DNA of 64,000 nt from the NCBI RefSeq assembly GCF_013035315.1, contig NZ_WQHP01000006.1, forward strand, positions 248,001 to 312,000, given 5' to 3'. The position numbers were made by a program, and so were the translations under genes. Position 1 is the first letter of the stretch. The number at the start of each line of letters is the position of its first letter. The notes under the pieces were generated by a model. That model saw nothing but the letters and a program-made list of their open reading frames with translations. It searched no databases and was not told the DNA's origin. The DNA comes from Ruegeria arenilitoris. Its GTDB lineage: Bacteria > Pseudomonadota > Alphaproteobacteria > Rhodobacterales > Rhodobacteraceae. Shown here piece after piece: positions 54,274-62,557 of this stretch.

Positions 54274-54317
54274 TTGACGTAATTGCGCGACTCACCTAAA
54301 TAACTAGAAATCTAGTT
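54274..54317 (+). promoter_or_regulatory. arsR-permease promoter with overlapping ArsR-type operator
   Basis: TTGACG (54274-54279), a 17-base spacer and TAAATA (54297-54302) form a near-consensus sigma-70 promoter. Immediately after the -10 is the inverted repeat AACTAGA-AA-TCTAGTT (54302-54317), placed to block transcription. This is the classical layout for an autorepressed ArsR-family gene. Confidence 0.75.
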
Positions 54318-54332
54318 TAATGGAGAAAGCAG

Positions 54333-54641
54333 ATGTGGGAAACAGCTGCCGCAGGATTTTCGGCCATGGGCTCAGAGGCTCGGCTAAAGGTTCTCAAGAC
54401 TCTGGTTCGGGCCGGGCAAGCCGGTCTGACAGTGGGTGAGATTCAAGACAGAACAGGCATCGCGCCGTCAACACTGGCCCATCACCTGCGTTTTCTCGCT
54501 GCGGGCGGGGTTGTTGAACAGGAGAAAGTCGGGCGTAGCACCATCAATCGCGCCAACTATGACGAACTGAGAAACCTGGCGCAGTTCATTCTTGCCGAAT
54601 GCTGCGCAGACGAAGTGGGAAAGGCCGCGAACGATGGCTGA
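54333..54641 (+). CDS. ArsR-family transcriptional repressor
   Basis: The 102-residue protein is a winged-helix ArsR/SmtB regulator: MGSEARLKVLKTLV, then the recognition helix APSTLAHHLRFLAAGGVVEQEK. A vicinal pair Cys90-Cys91 near the C-terminus (AECCAD) could bind a thiophilic metal or metalloid. A GAGAAAG precedes the ATG. It overlaps the permease gene by 8 bases. A strong promoter with an overlapping inverted repeat lies directly upstream. Confidence 0.88.
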   Translation: MWETAAAGFSAMGSEARLKVLKTLVRAGQAGLTVGEIQDRTGIAPSTLAHHLRFLAAGGVVEQEKVGRSTINRANYDELRNLAQFILAECCADEVGKAANDG

Positions 54642-55665
54642 ACTGACACAGAACCCGAAGGCACCGGCGAAAGTTGCCGTTGACCTGATCAAAACCCCTT
54701 GGGCGCTTATTGTGGCCATTCTGGCGCTGGTCGCCATTTTGGACCCCGGCAACTGGACTGAGGTCGTTACCTTTGCAGGCAAGGCGCTGGCCCATACCGG
54801 CCAATACATCCTGTTTGCGGTCCTTCTGCTGTCTTACCTCAAAGCGACGGGCGCTGAGGTGATGGTCGCGCGCGCGTTCGAAGGGCGGGAAACGCGCATG
54901 ATCTTTCTGGCCGCGTTGTTCGGTGGCCTCGCCCCGTTCTGTTCCTGCGAAGTTATCCCGTTTATCGCGGGTCTGCTTGCTCTGGGCGCGCCTTTGTCTG
55001 CTGTTATGGCGTTCTGGCTGAGCTCACCACTGATTGACCCGCCGACCCTTCTGATCACCGCGGGTGCTTTGGGTTGGCCTTTTGCAATCGGCAAGGCCAT
55101 TGCAGCGGTTGCGTTGGGATTGTTCGGCGGATTTGCCGTGCGGGCACTGATGCGGAGCGGGGCTTTTGCCCAGCCTCTGCGTGAATACAAGCCAGCCAGC
55201 TGCTGTGGCTGCGGACCCAAGCAGGACGACAAACCCGTCTGGAAATTCTGGCAAGAGCCAGAGCGCCGTCAGCGGTTCCGGTCCGAGTTCGTCCATAACG
55301 GCCTGTTCCTGCTGAAATGGCTGGCTCTGGCCTATGTGCTCGAAGCGTTGCTGGTCAGCTATGTTCCCGCCGATCTGATCGCGCGTGTCGTTGGCGGCGA
55401 AGGTGTTGTGCCCATCATCATCGCAGCACTGGTCGGAATGCCCGCCTATCTGAACTCTTACGTCGCACCGCCGCTGCTGGCAGGGTTGACTGAACAAGGG
55501 ATGAGCGCAGGCGCGGCGATGTCTTTCATGGTCGCAGGGGCAGTCAGCTCGATCCCGGCCATGGCCGCCGTCTGGTCATTGGTGAAACCGCGGGTCTTCG
55601 CGACATATCTTGTGCTGGGGATCACCGGGGCCATCATCTCTGGCATCGTGTTCCAGATGATCTGA
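54634..55665 (+). CDS. permease of the DUF318/ArsP_1 family
   Basis: The 343-residue membrane protein has two clusters of transmembrane segments separated by a cytoplasmic loop. The first cluster contains the conserved FGGLAPFCSCEVIPFIAGLLALGAPLSA with Cys103 and Cys105; the loop has the Cys-rich SCCGCGPK near residue 190. This is the permease family that includes ArsP organoarsenical exporters and other putative metal or metalloid exporters. It is coupled to the ArsR gene. The substrate is unknown. Confidence 0.87.
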   Translation: MAELTQNPKAPAKVAVDLIKTPWALIVAILALVAILDPGNWTEVVTFAGKALAHTGQYILFAVLLLSYLKATGAEVMVARAFEGRETRMIFLAALFGGLAPFCSCEVIPFIAGLLALGAPLSAVMAFWLSSPLIDPPTLLITAGALGWPFAIGKAIAAVALGLFGGFAVRALMRSGAFAQPLREYKPASCCGCGPKQDDKPVWKFWQEPERRQRFRSEFVHNGLFLLKWLALAYVLEALLVSYVPADLIARVVGGEGVVPIIIAALVGMPAYLNSYVAPPLLAGLTEQGMSAGAAMSFMVAGAVSSIPAMAAVWSLVKPRVFATYLVLGITGAIISGIVFQMI

Positions 55666-55667
55666 AC

Positions 55668-55701
55668 AAAAAACGCCCGGTGTTTTCACCGGGCGTTTTT
55701 T
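55668..55701. terminator. bidirectional terminator between the permease and the convergent gene
   Basis: A perfect 15-bp inverted repeat around TTTT has its outer arms made of six A and six T residues, so it works in both directions. It begins 2 bases after the permease stop and overlaps the stop of the reverse-strand gene. Confidence 0.92.
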
Positions 55702-56089
55702 AACTGGCTTCGCAATGGCGGGGTAACTTGAACCGATACCGCGCCTCGCCACTGTCAACGTAAACACGTTTTTCGATGCAGGCGGTTGTGCCAACCGTTT
55801 GTGAGATCGGAGCCTCAGTCGAAGTAATCGACGTTGCCGACCCGTCTGGCAGCCGGACAGACGCGATTACGCCGTTCTTGAGATCACCGTTGATCGGGGT
55901 GGCCGACAGCACGTTGACCGTCAAGAAGGCCTCGTGCTCATGCTCGCCGCTGTCGTTGAGGATCAGCAATCCGGCGGCACCCACGATCAGGCCAACGCCA
56001 CCGAGAAGGGGCAAGCCCCAGGTTTTTGCGAAAGCATAGATCGAAACGGCGCGATGCGGTCCAAACAGTTTGGAAAGAACGTTCAGCAT
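55700..56089 (-). CDS. membrane-anchored protein of unknown function
   Basis: The 129-residue product has one N-terminal transmembrane helix (WGLPLLGGVGLIVGAAGLLIL) and a C-terminal beta-rich periplasmic domain with SVRLPDGSATSITST and two cysteines (TACIEK, RHCEAS) that could pair. No family is recognised. The ATG at 56089 follows CGAGAC. It lies downstream of the TrcR gene but is separated from it by a terminator hairpin. Confidence 0.75.
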   Translation of the reverse strand: MLNVLSKLFGPHRAVSIYAFAKTWGLPLLGGVGLIVGAAGLLILNDSGEHEHEAFLTVNVLSATPINGDLKNGVIASVRLPDGSATSITSTEAPISQTVGTTACIEKRVYVDSGEARYRFKLPRHCEAS

Positions 56090-56102
56090 GGGTGTCTCGT
56101 GC

Positions 56103-56132
56103 AAAAAGCCCCGGTCCGTTCAGGCCGGGGCT
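56103..56132 (-). terminator. terminator of the TrcR gene
   Basis: On the reverse strand AGCCCCGG and CCGGGGCT pair around ten bases and run into TTTT. It starts 10 bases after the TrcR stop. Confidence 0.8.
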
Positions 56133-56141
56133 GTCTGAGCC

Positions 56142-56903
56142 TTAGGGGCGCAGATCGTCTTCGTCTTCGTCGTCCGCACCACCTTTGGGCAGGTTGAAGA
56201 AGCTGTCGGCATCGATGACCGGCTCTTCTTCTTTCTCGTCCACAGGTTCATCCGACAGCGAGAAGGTTTCCAGACCTTCGATGGCGGTCGGGATCTTCGG
56301 CGCGGCGTCCATTTCCAGCGACTGCTCGGTCGAGACCAACTTGCGACGCTCGTCATCGCTCATGACGCCGCCTTCGGCTGCTTTTTTGGCGGCGGCTTTC
56401 TGGACGATGGCGTCCAGTTCCGACTGTTTGCACAGGCCCAGAGCGACCGGATCGATCGGCTGCATGTTGGCGATGTTCCAGTGGGTGCGCTCACGGATCG
56501 ACTGGATAGTCGGCTTGGTGGTGCCCACCAGCTTGGCAATCTGGCCGTCGCTGAGTTCAGGGTGGAACTTGACCAGCCACAGGATCGAATTCGGGCGGTC
56601 CTGACGCTTGGACAGCGGCGTGTACCGCGGGCCCCGGCGCTTTTCCTCGCCCGAGGCGGCCGGGTTGAACTTGAGCTTCAGCTTGTGCAGTGGGTTGTTC
56701 TGCGCCGCATCGATCTCATCCTGGGTCAGCTGGTTGTTGGCAATCGGGTCAAACCCTTTGACGCCAGCGGCGACGTCGCCGTCCGCGATGCCCTGCACCT
56801 CAAGCTCGTGCATGCCTACGAAATCCGCGATCTGCTTGAAGCTGATCGTGGTGTTGTCCACCAGCCATACGGCTGTTGCCTTGGCCATAAGCGGTTTTGC
56901 CAT
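56142..56903 (-). CDS. cell-cycle transcriptional regulator TrcR (DUF1013)
   Basis: The 253-residue protein matches the alphaproteobacterial DUF1013 family, now named TrcR. It starts with AKATAVWLVDNTTISFKQIADFVGMHELEVQGIADG, has a second DNA-binding-like segment KFHPELSDGQIAKLVGTTKPTIQSIRERTHWN, and ends in a long acidic tail (DEKEEEPVIDAD, DDEDEDD). Both segments look like helix-turn-helix units. It is widely conserved in alphaproteobacteria and thought to act in cell-cycle transcription. A terminator hairpin follows. Confidence 0.87.
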   Translation of the reverse strand: MAKPLMAKATAVWLVDNTTISFKQIADFVGMHELEVQGIADGDVAAGVKGFDPIANNQLTQDEIDAAQNNPLHKLKLKFNPAASGEEKRRGPRYTPLSKRQDRPNSILWLVKFHPELSDGQIAKLVGTTKPTIQSIRERTHWNIANMQPIDPVALGLCKQSELDAIVQKAAAKKAAEGGVMSDDERRKLVSTEQSLEMDAAPKIPTAIEGLETFSLSDEPVDEKEEEPVIDADSFFNLPKGGADDEDEDDLRP

Positions 56904-57033
56904 CAGCCCGTCTCCTATAAATACATCTGTCCCGTCGCCGGAATTCGGCGGCCCCGAGGCTTTGGGGCAGGTTTCCGTTGTCGGGGAACTTGGCCCGTAT
57001 ATAGTCGCGCTGAGGCAAGAAGGGAAGAGGCGA

Positions 57034-57675
57034 ATGCGCCACGGGATTCTGGGGTTGGTTTTGGTATTGGTCGGTGCGTTGGTAGCACACGCGGATGGCG
57101 AAAAGGCGGGTGAGTTTGACTACTACGTCCTGTCGCTCAGCTGGTCGCCGAACTGGTGCGCCCGCGAAGGCGATGCGCGCGGGTCCGATCAATGCGACGC
57201 GCGCCATGACTACGGGTGGATTCTGCATGGTCTTTGGCCGCAATACCACCAGGGCTGGCCATCCTTCTGCCGCACGCCCGAGGCGCCGCCCTCGCGCGCG
57301 ATGACCCGCGAAATGGCGGATATTCAGGGCACGTCAGGGCTGGCCTGGCATCAATGGAAGAAACACGGCACTTGTTCGGGTCTGTCGGCACCGGACTACT
57401 ATGCCCTGTCCCGGCAGGCCTATGGAATGGTTGAGCGCCCGCGGGTGTTCCGCAAACTGGACGCGTCGGTCAAACTGCCCGCATCCGTCGTGGAAGAAGC
57501 TTTCCTTAAGGCCAATCCCGGTCTCGAACGCGACATGATCACGGTCACTTGCAAGCAAGGCTATATCGAAGAGGTGCGCTTGTGCCTGTCACGCGAGCTT
57601 AACCCGGTTCCCTGTGGGCGCGACGTGGTCAAAGACTGCACAGCCAAAGACGCCCTGTTCGACCCGATTCGTTAG
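57034..57675 (+). CDS. ribonuclease T2 family protein
   Basis: The 213-residue protein has a signal peptide (cleaved near residue 20) and the two T2 boxes: ILHGLWPQY with His65, and WHQWKKHGTC with His106, Lys110 and His111. The catalytic Glu of the second box (position 107) is replaced by Gln. T2 enzymes are periplasmic or secreted RNases with little base preference. Disulfide cysteines are present. The ATG at 57034 follows GGGAAGAGG. The last 4 bases overlap the convergent gene. Confidence 0.88.
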   Translation: MRHGILGLVLVLVGALVAHADGEKAGEFDYYVLSLSWSPNWCAREGDARGSDQCDARHDYGWILHGLWPQYHQGWPSFCRTPEAPPSRAMTREMADIQGTSGLAWHQWKKHGTCSGLSAPDYYALSRQAYGMVERPRVFRKLDASVKLPASVVEEAFLKANPGLERDMITVTCKQGYIEEVRLCLSRELNPVPCGRDVVKDCTAKDALFDPIR

Positions 57676-58160
57676 AGTTTTCGGTTCTGGCAGTCCCGCG
57701 CGTAGTCCAGCGCCTTGGCGGTGCCTTTCAGGTCAATCGCCATCACCACTTCACCTGCCGGGTTGTAAACAGTCATCGTTCTGTTCTGGGCAATGGCGTT
57801 GACGAAATTCCGATCCGTGAAAAACACCGTCGCGCCCGGCACCCGGTCCTGCTTGAAGCCGATGGCGGTCGCGTCAAAGCTTTTGCCGTCCAGTTCAAAC
57901 CGGATCGGATAGCTCTGCCCCGGTTCAATATCACCCCAGGCCTTATTGTAGACGGTGAAATACCCGCGATTGCCCAGTGCGTCATATCCCAATCGCACAA
58001 CCGAGAGATCCTGGTAGATCGTCTGGATCAGACACCCGTTTCCGAGCGCAGGGTCCATCATGATATTCCAGCCTTCGACAAAGCCCTTGTCGATGAGTTC
58101 CTGCGACCAAGCGGCAGTTGCGGTGAAAGCGGCGAAGGTGAAGGCGAGAAGGCGGGTCAT
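57672..58160 (-). CDS. secreted protein of unknown function
   Basis: The 162-residue product has a signal peptide (MTRLLAFTFAAFTATAAWS) and a beta-rich mature part with two cysteines (NGCLIQT, RDCQNRK). It resembles the many short roseobacterial periplasmic proteins with patterns such as GYFTVYNKAWGDIEPGQSYPIRFELDG. No family is recognised with certainty. I chose the ATG at 58160; an earlier in-frame codon at 58205 gives no signal peptide. Confidence 0.75.
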   Translation of the reverse strand: MTRLLAFTFAAFTATAAWSQELIDKGFVEGWNIMMDPALGNGCLIQTIYQDLSVVRLGYDALGNRGYFTVYNKAWGDIEPGQSYPIRFELDGKSFDATAIGFKQDRVPGATVFFTDRNFVNAIAQNRTMTVYNPAGEVVMAIDLKGTAKALDYARDCQNRKL

Positions 58161-58357
58161 TATTGGTTCCGAATTAAAAGAGGTCAGGCTAACGGCATAG
58201 TACACGCCACGCGCTTAAGGCAAAGGTCATTCTGGGCCGCTGTGGCGGTGAATTGCGATCTATGTGCGTAGTAAAACGCGGCTATGCCTTGCGGCGCCGA
58301 CGCTTGAATCCTGCCCGTCGCACAATAGTCTTTGCTCAACAAGTTAAGGAGCGAGCC

Positions 58358-58855
58358 ATGCCTCAACACCCAAGAACATTCTCTCACATCGGGTTGTCAG
58401 TCCCAAACGTTGATGAAGCTGTAAAATTCTACTCCGAAGTTCTTGGATTTTACGTGATCATGCCACCAACCGACGTGGTCGAGGATGATACGGACATTGG
58501 TGTTATGTGCACTGATGTGTTTGGCCCCGAATGGAAAAAACTGCGTATCGCGCACCTTGCGACAGCCGATCGAGTTGGTTTCGAACTTTTTGAGTTTGAC
58601 GGGAATTATCCGCCAGAAAACAATATCGATTTTCGCCAGAATGGTACGTTCCACTTCTGCGTCCAAGACCCTGACGTTGAAGGCTTGGTAGAAAAAATTG
58701 TGGCAGCGGGCGGTAAGCAACGGATGCCGATCCGATACTATTATCCCGGAGAGAAGCCCTACCGCATGGTCTACGTTGAAGACCCGTTTGGTATTGTCTT
58801 CGAAATTTACAGCCATTCTTATGAATTGACCTACTCGTCGGGTGCTTACACCTGA
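58358..58855 (+). CDS. VOC (glyoxalase/bleomycin-resistance) family protein
   Basis: The 165-residue protein is a vicinal-oxygen-chelate protein: FSHIGLSVPNVDEAVKFYSEVLGFY in the first module, ending EDPFGIVFEIYSHSYE in the second. Metal ligands would include the His in SHIGL and the Glu in VFEIYSHS. The substrate is unknown. AAGGAGCGAG precedes the ATG. The gene is visibly richer in AT (about half by eye) than its neighbours, and may be a recent arrival. Confidence 0.88.
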   Translation: MPQHPRTFSHIGLSVPNVDEAVKFYSEVLGFYVIMPPTDVVEDDTDIGVMCTDVFGPEWKKLRIAHLATADRVGFELFEFDGNYPPENNIDFRQNGTFHFCVQDPDVEGLVEKIVAAGGKQRMPIRYYYPGEKPYRMVYVEDPFGIVFEIYSHSYELTYSSGAYT

Positions 58856-58924
58856 CAAACGAGTAAAGCCTTTTTGTGCAATCGGAGCAGGCGGGAGCGT
58901 TCGCTTGCCAGTTGATTGCGGCGC

Positions 58925-59518
58925 TCAGAGCTCTTTTCGTGCCCTCAATGCCGCCGTAATCGTCCCGTCATCCAGGTAGTCCAGCTCTCCGCCAATCGGA
59001 ACGCCCTGCGCAAGTGAGGTCAGGCGGACCTGACCCTCCAACTGATCGGCGATGTAGTGGGCGGTGGTTTGGCCATCGACGGTGGCGTTTAACGCCAGAA
59101 TGACTTCGGAAATCCCCTCGGCCAAAACCCGGTCTTTGAGGCGGGGAATGCGCAACTCGTCCGGGCCGACGCCATCCAGCGCCGACAATGTGCCACCCAG
59201 AACGTGATAACGGCCTTTGAAAACGCCGGCGCGCTCCATCGCCCACAGGTCGGCCACGTCCTCGACCACACAAAGCTCTCCGGTCGCGCGGGCCTCGCTG
59301 TCGCAGATGTCGCAGATATCGGTGGTGCCTACGTTGCCGCAGTTCAGGCACTCGCGGGCGGTGATGGCGACCTGCTGCATTGCATCGGACAAGGGTGTCA
59401 GCAGCAAGGCGCGTTTTCGGATCAGGTGCAGCACGGCGCGGCGGGCCGAGCGGGGGCCGAGGCCCGGCAGCTTGGCCATCAGGTCGATCAGATTGTCGAT
59501 GTCGCTGTTCGAACTCAT
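58925..59518 (-). CDS. recR: recombination mediator protein RecR
   Basis: The 197-residue protein has the RecR helix-hairpin-helix ([17 protein letters not shown]), the C4 zinc finger (Cys57, Cys60, Cys69, Cys72) and a Toprim domain from about residue 80 ([28 protein letters not shown]). It acts with RecO and RecF to load RecA. AGGAG lies 8 bases before the ATG. It is the last gene of the dnaX-ybaB-recR group. Confidence 0.95.
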   Translation of the reverse strand: MSSNSDIDNLIDLMAKLPGLGPRSARRAVLHLIRKRALLLTPLSDAMQQVAITARECLNCGNVGTTDICDICDSEARATGELCVVEDVADLWAMERAGVFKGRYHVLGGTLSALDGVGPDELRIPRLKDRVLAEGISEVILALNATVDGQTTAHYIADQLEGQVRLTSLAQGVPIGGELDYLDDGTITAALRARKEL

Positions 59519-59538
59519 GGCGCGGGCTCCTGCAAAAG

Positions 59539-59560
59539 GGCCGGGCATCTTTGCCCGGCC
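59539..59560 (-). terminator. weak terminator or attenuator between ybaB and recR
   Basis: GGCCGGGCA and TGCCCGGCC pair around four bases and are followed on the reverse strand by CCTTTTGC. It lies 21 bases ahead of the recR start, so it may attenuate rather than end transcription. Confidence 0.55.
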
Positions 59561-59582
59561 TTTGGGTCGTCAGGAGTGTCTA

Positions 59583-59927
59583 TCAGAACGGCAGCTTGAT
59601 GTCTGCGGGAAGGCCCATGCTTTCGGTCAGTTTTGCCATCTCGGCCTGCGAGCGTTCGGCCGCTTTGGTCTGCGCATCCTTGATAGCGGCCAGAATCAGG
59701 TCCTCGACTACTTCTTTGTCGTCCCCGTTGAAGATCGACGGGTCGATATCCAGACCTTTGAGCTCACCTTTTGCTGTGGCGGTTGCCTTGACCAGACCTG
59801 CACCGGATTCGCCGACAACCATGATGGTGTTCAGTTCTTCCTGCATGTCGGCCATCTTGGTCTGCAAATCCTGCGCGGATTTCATCATTTTGGCCATATC
59901 GCCCAGACCGCCGAGTCCTTTGAGCAT
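59583..59927 (-). CDS. YbaB/EbfC nucleoid-associated protein
   Basis: The 114-residue protein has the YbaB/EbfC plan: a Met/Gly-rich N-terminus (MLKGLGGLGDMAKMMKSAQDLQTKMADMQEEL), a central beta region with VKATATAKGELKGLDIDPS and a C-terminal helix. It binds DNA as a dimer. The usual neighbours dnaX and recR confirm the assignment. CAGGAGAAAACC precedes the ATG. Confidence 0.92.
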   Translation of the reverse strand: MLKGLGGLGDMAKMMKSAQDLQTKMADMQEELNTIMVVGESGAGLVKATATAKGELKGLDIDPSIFNGDDKEVVEDLILAAIKDAQTKAAERSQAEMAKLTESMGLPADIKLPF

Positions 59928-60014
59928 TGGTTTTCTCCTGTAAATCGGTTTGACGCCTAAATACGGGCGTGGGCTGCGGCATACAAGGGCAGAGGTGCTC
60001 CCGCCCGTCGTCAA

Positions 60015-60084
60015 GGTCTTTGGCAAGACCTTTCCTCCCGTTGGGCCGGGCAGCGCGGGCATAGCCCGCGCTGCCCGGCCCAAG
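60015..60084. repeat. two strong hairpins between dnaX and ybaB
   Basis: A smaller hairpin (AAGGTCTT and AAGACCTT around TGGC, from 60015) is followed by a perfect 20-bp inverted repeat with a 3-base loop at 60042-60084, one arm being TTGGGCCGGGCAGCGCGGGC. They lie in the 230-base gap after dnaX. They are too GC-rich and T-poor to be ordinary terminators. Confidence 0.7.
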
Positions 60085-60157
60085 GCCGCTTAGGATACTC
60101 GGCGTCAGCCGGGTGCCCGTGGCGGGCGCGGGAGTTCTTTTGCTTTGTGAACGCCGA

Positions 60158-61906
60158 TCAGTCCTCTTCGAACGGATCCCATTCGTCTTCCACCTCGGCC
60201 AGGGCTTCGGTTTCAACCTTGGCTGCGCGTTCTTCTGGTGTTTCGATCCGCTTGATGCGGGCTTTGGGGAACTGCATCAGGACGGCCTGAACAAGCGGGT
60301 GCTGTTCGGCCTGCGCTTTCAACGCAAGATCGGCTGCGTCGCGAACTTCGGCGATCGTCGCTGCCTCGCCATCCGCCACAATCGATACGGCCCATCGGTT
60401 CCCCGTCCAGCGCTGTAGAGCCGAGCCCAGGCGTTGAGCTAGATCGGTCGGGGCGTTGTCTGTCGGCGTAAACTCGATCCGCCCCGGTGAATACGAGACA
60501 AGCCGTACGCCGTTTTCGACTTCGACCAGGAGTTTCACGTCCCGATTGGTGCGGATCAATTCTACCACGTGTTCGAAGGTCGGATAGCGCGCCAGCGCGG
60601 TCTGGACGTCTTGGGCCAATGCTGCCGTTGGTGCGCCCGCCGGTCCGCGCTGTGGCGCAACCTGCGCTGCGGACGTCGCCTGTACAGGCGCATGGGACGG
60701 TACAGCCATACCTCCGCCCGGGCCGCCGTTTGGTGGCGGTGGTGCATCTTGCAGTCGTTTGATCAACTCTTCCGGGCTGGGCAGGTCTGCCACGTGGGTC
60801 AGGCGGATCACCGCCATTTCGGCTGCCATCATCGCGTTGGGCGCGGCGGAGACCTCCTCCAGCGCTTTCAGCAGCATTTGCCACATCCGGGTCAGAACGC
60901 GCATCGGTAGCGCCTCGGCCATTTGCTGGCCGCGCGCGCGCTCATCAGGGGAGACGGTGGGGTCTTCGGCGGCGTCCGGCGTGATCTTTACCACAGAAAC
61001 CCAATGGGTGATTTCCGCAAGATCGCGAAGCACGGCCAGCGGATCCGCCCCTTCGGCGTATTGGCCGCTCAACTCCGTCAAGGCACCTGCCGCGTCTCCG
61101 CGCAGGATCATATCCATCAGGTCCAGAACGCGCCCCCGGTCGGCAAGACCCAGCATCGCGCGCACCTGATCGGCGCTTGTTTCCCCCGCTCCGTGAGAAA
61201 TCGCCTGATCCAGCAGCGAGGTCGCATCCCGCGCTGAGCCTTCGGCGGCGCGAGTGATCAGTGCCAACGCATCATCGGCGATCTGCGCGCCCTCGGCTGC
61301 GGCGATCTTGTTCAACAGGCCGATCATGTCTTCGGGCTCGATCCGGCGCAAATCGAAGCGTTGGCAACGTGACAGGACGGTCACCGGAACTTTGCGGATC
61401 TCGGTGGTCGCAAAGATGAACTTCACATGTTCGGGCGGTTCTTCAAGCGTTTTGAGCAGCGCGTTGAACGCACTGGTCGAGAGCATGTGAACTTCGTCGA
61501 TGATGTAAATCTTGTAGCGAGCAGAAGCCGCGCGATAACGGACGCTATCGATGATTTCTCGAATGTCATTCACGCCGGTTCGGCTGGCGGCGTCCATCTC
61601 CATCACGTCGACATGACGGCCTTCCATGATGGCAACGCAGTGTTCACACTGGCCGCATGGTTCGGTCGTGGGACCGCCTGTGCCGTCGGGACCGATACAG
61701 TTCATTCCCTTGGCGATAATTCGCGCCGTGGTCGTCTTACCGGTCCCCCGAATGCCGGTCATGATAAAGGCCTGCGCGATCCGATCCGCTTCGAACGCGT
61801 TTTTCAGCGTGCGCACCATTGCGTCCTGTCCAACCAGATCAGCAAAGGTCTCGGGGCGGTACTTGCGGGCAAGAACCTGATAGGCGGGGCTGGGCGTTTC
61901 GGTCAT
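60158..61906 (-). CDS. dnaX: DNA polymerase III subunit tau/gamma
   Basis: The 582-residue clamp-loader subunit has Walker A GIRGTGKTTTARI near residue 51, the zinc cysteines in PCGQCEHC, the Walker B IIDEVHMLS and the SRC motif (VLSRCQRFDLRR). The C-terminal half is the tau region with a proline-rich linker (PPPPNGGPGGG) and the alphaproteobacterial tail ending in an acidic DEWDPFEED. I saw no clear slippery site for a gamma product. The ATG at 61906 is in the usual context. The group dnaX-ybaB-recR runs on this strand. Confidence 0.95.
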   Translation of the reverse strand: MTETPSPAYQVLARKYRPETFADLVGQDAMVRTLKNAFEADRIAQAFIMTGIRGTGKTTTARIIAKGMNCIGPDGTGGPTTEPCGQCEHCVAIMEGRHVDVMEMDAASRTGVNDIREIIDSVRYRAASARYKIYIIDEVHMLSTSAFNALLKTLEEPPEHVKFIFATTEIRKVPVTVLSRCQRFDLRRIEPEDMIGLLNKIAAAEGAQIADDALALITRAAEGSARDATSLLDQAISHGAGETSADQVRAMLGLADRGRVLDLMDMILRGDAAGALTELSGQYAEGADPLAVLRDLAEITHWVSVVKITPDAAEDPTVSPDERARGQQMAEALPMRVLTRMWQMLLKALEEVSAAPNAMMAAEMAVIRLTHVADLPSPEELIKRLQDAPPPPNGGPGGGMAVPSHAPVQATSAAQVAPQRGPAGAPTAALAQDVQTALARYPTFEHVVELIRTNRDVKLLVEVENGVRLVSYSPGRIEFTPTDNAPTDLAQRLGSALQRWTGNRWAVSIVADGEAATIAEVRDAADLALKAQAEQHPLVQAVLMQFPKARIKRIETPEERAAKVETEALAEVEDEWDPFEED

Positions 61907-62052
61907 GTCTGCTCTGTCGGATTCGTAACAGGGATGCAGCGTAGAGACCCGCGTCGCCCGCGTCCACAGCAGGGTTGGAGGAATTTCGGTTTGGTTTGTA
62001 TTGAGGGGAAGAAAAGAACACCGATTCCGTTGACTCACAAAGGAGCATCGCT

Positions 62053-62550
62053 TTGGAAAAATTCGAAATCCATGCCCTAGGCGTTGGCCCTGGCCAACTG
62101 GCCTTGTCGCCGTTGCCCGGAGCGGGTGGTGCCTATGACCGCGATCTGAGTGTGATCCGCGACTGGAACCCTGATCTGGTGATTTCAATGACCACCGACG
62201 CCGAACTGAACCAAGTCGGAGCAGCTGGCTTTGGGGGCGATGTTCAAAACGCATCTGCCGTGTGGCAGCACCTGCCGATCAAAGACTTCGGCGCGCCATC
62301 GCCGCCAATTCAGGTGCTTTGGCCCGAAACCAGCGCATTGGCGCGGCGCATTTTGGTAGATGGCGGGCGTGTTTTAGTCCATTGTCGGGGCGGTTGCGGT
62401 CGATCCGGCATGGTCGTGCTGCGCCTGATGATCGAAAGCGGAGAGGAGCCCGCGCAAGCCCTTGTGCGCCTGCGCGCTATCAGGCCTTGCGCTGTTGAAA
62501 CCGATCCGCAAATGGACTGGGCCATGATGCTGACCCAGCATAGGTCGTAA
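62053..62550 (+). CDS. protein-tyrosine-phosphatase-like protein
   Basis: The 165-residue protein has the dual-specificity phosphatase P-loop VHCRGGCGRSG with catalytic Cys111 and the following Arg, and upstream NPDLVISM. It could dephosphorylate proteins or small phosphoesters. Translation starts at TTG 62053, supported by AAAGGAGCATCGC upstream. It is divergent from dnaX. Confidence 0.82.
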   Translation: MEKFEIHALGVGPGQLALSPLPGAGGAYDRDLSVIRDWNPDLVISMTTDAELNQVGAAGFGGDVQNASAVWQHLPIKDFGAPSPPIQVLWPETSALARRILVDGGRVLVHCRGGCGRSGMVVLRLMIESGEEPAQALVRLRAIRPCAVETDPQMDWAMMLTQHRS

Positions 62551-62557
62551 GAGCCGA

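Noticed and set aside
54634..55665. Permease as the sulfite exporter TauE
   Set aside because: The sequence has the CSCEVIP and CCGCG motifs of the DUF318/ArsP family, not the TauE/SafE family. A link to sulfonates rests only on position.
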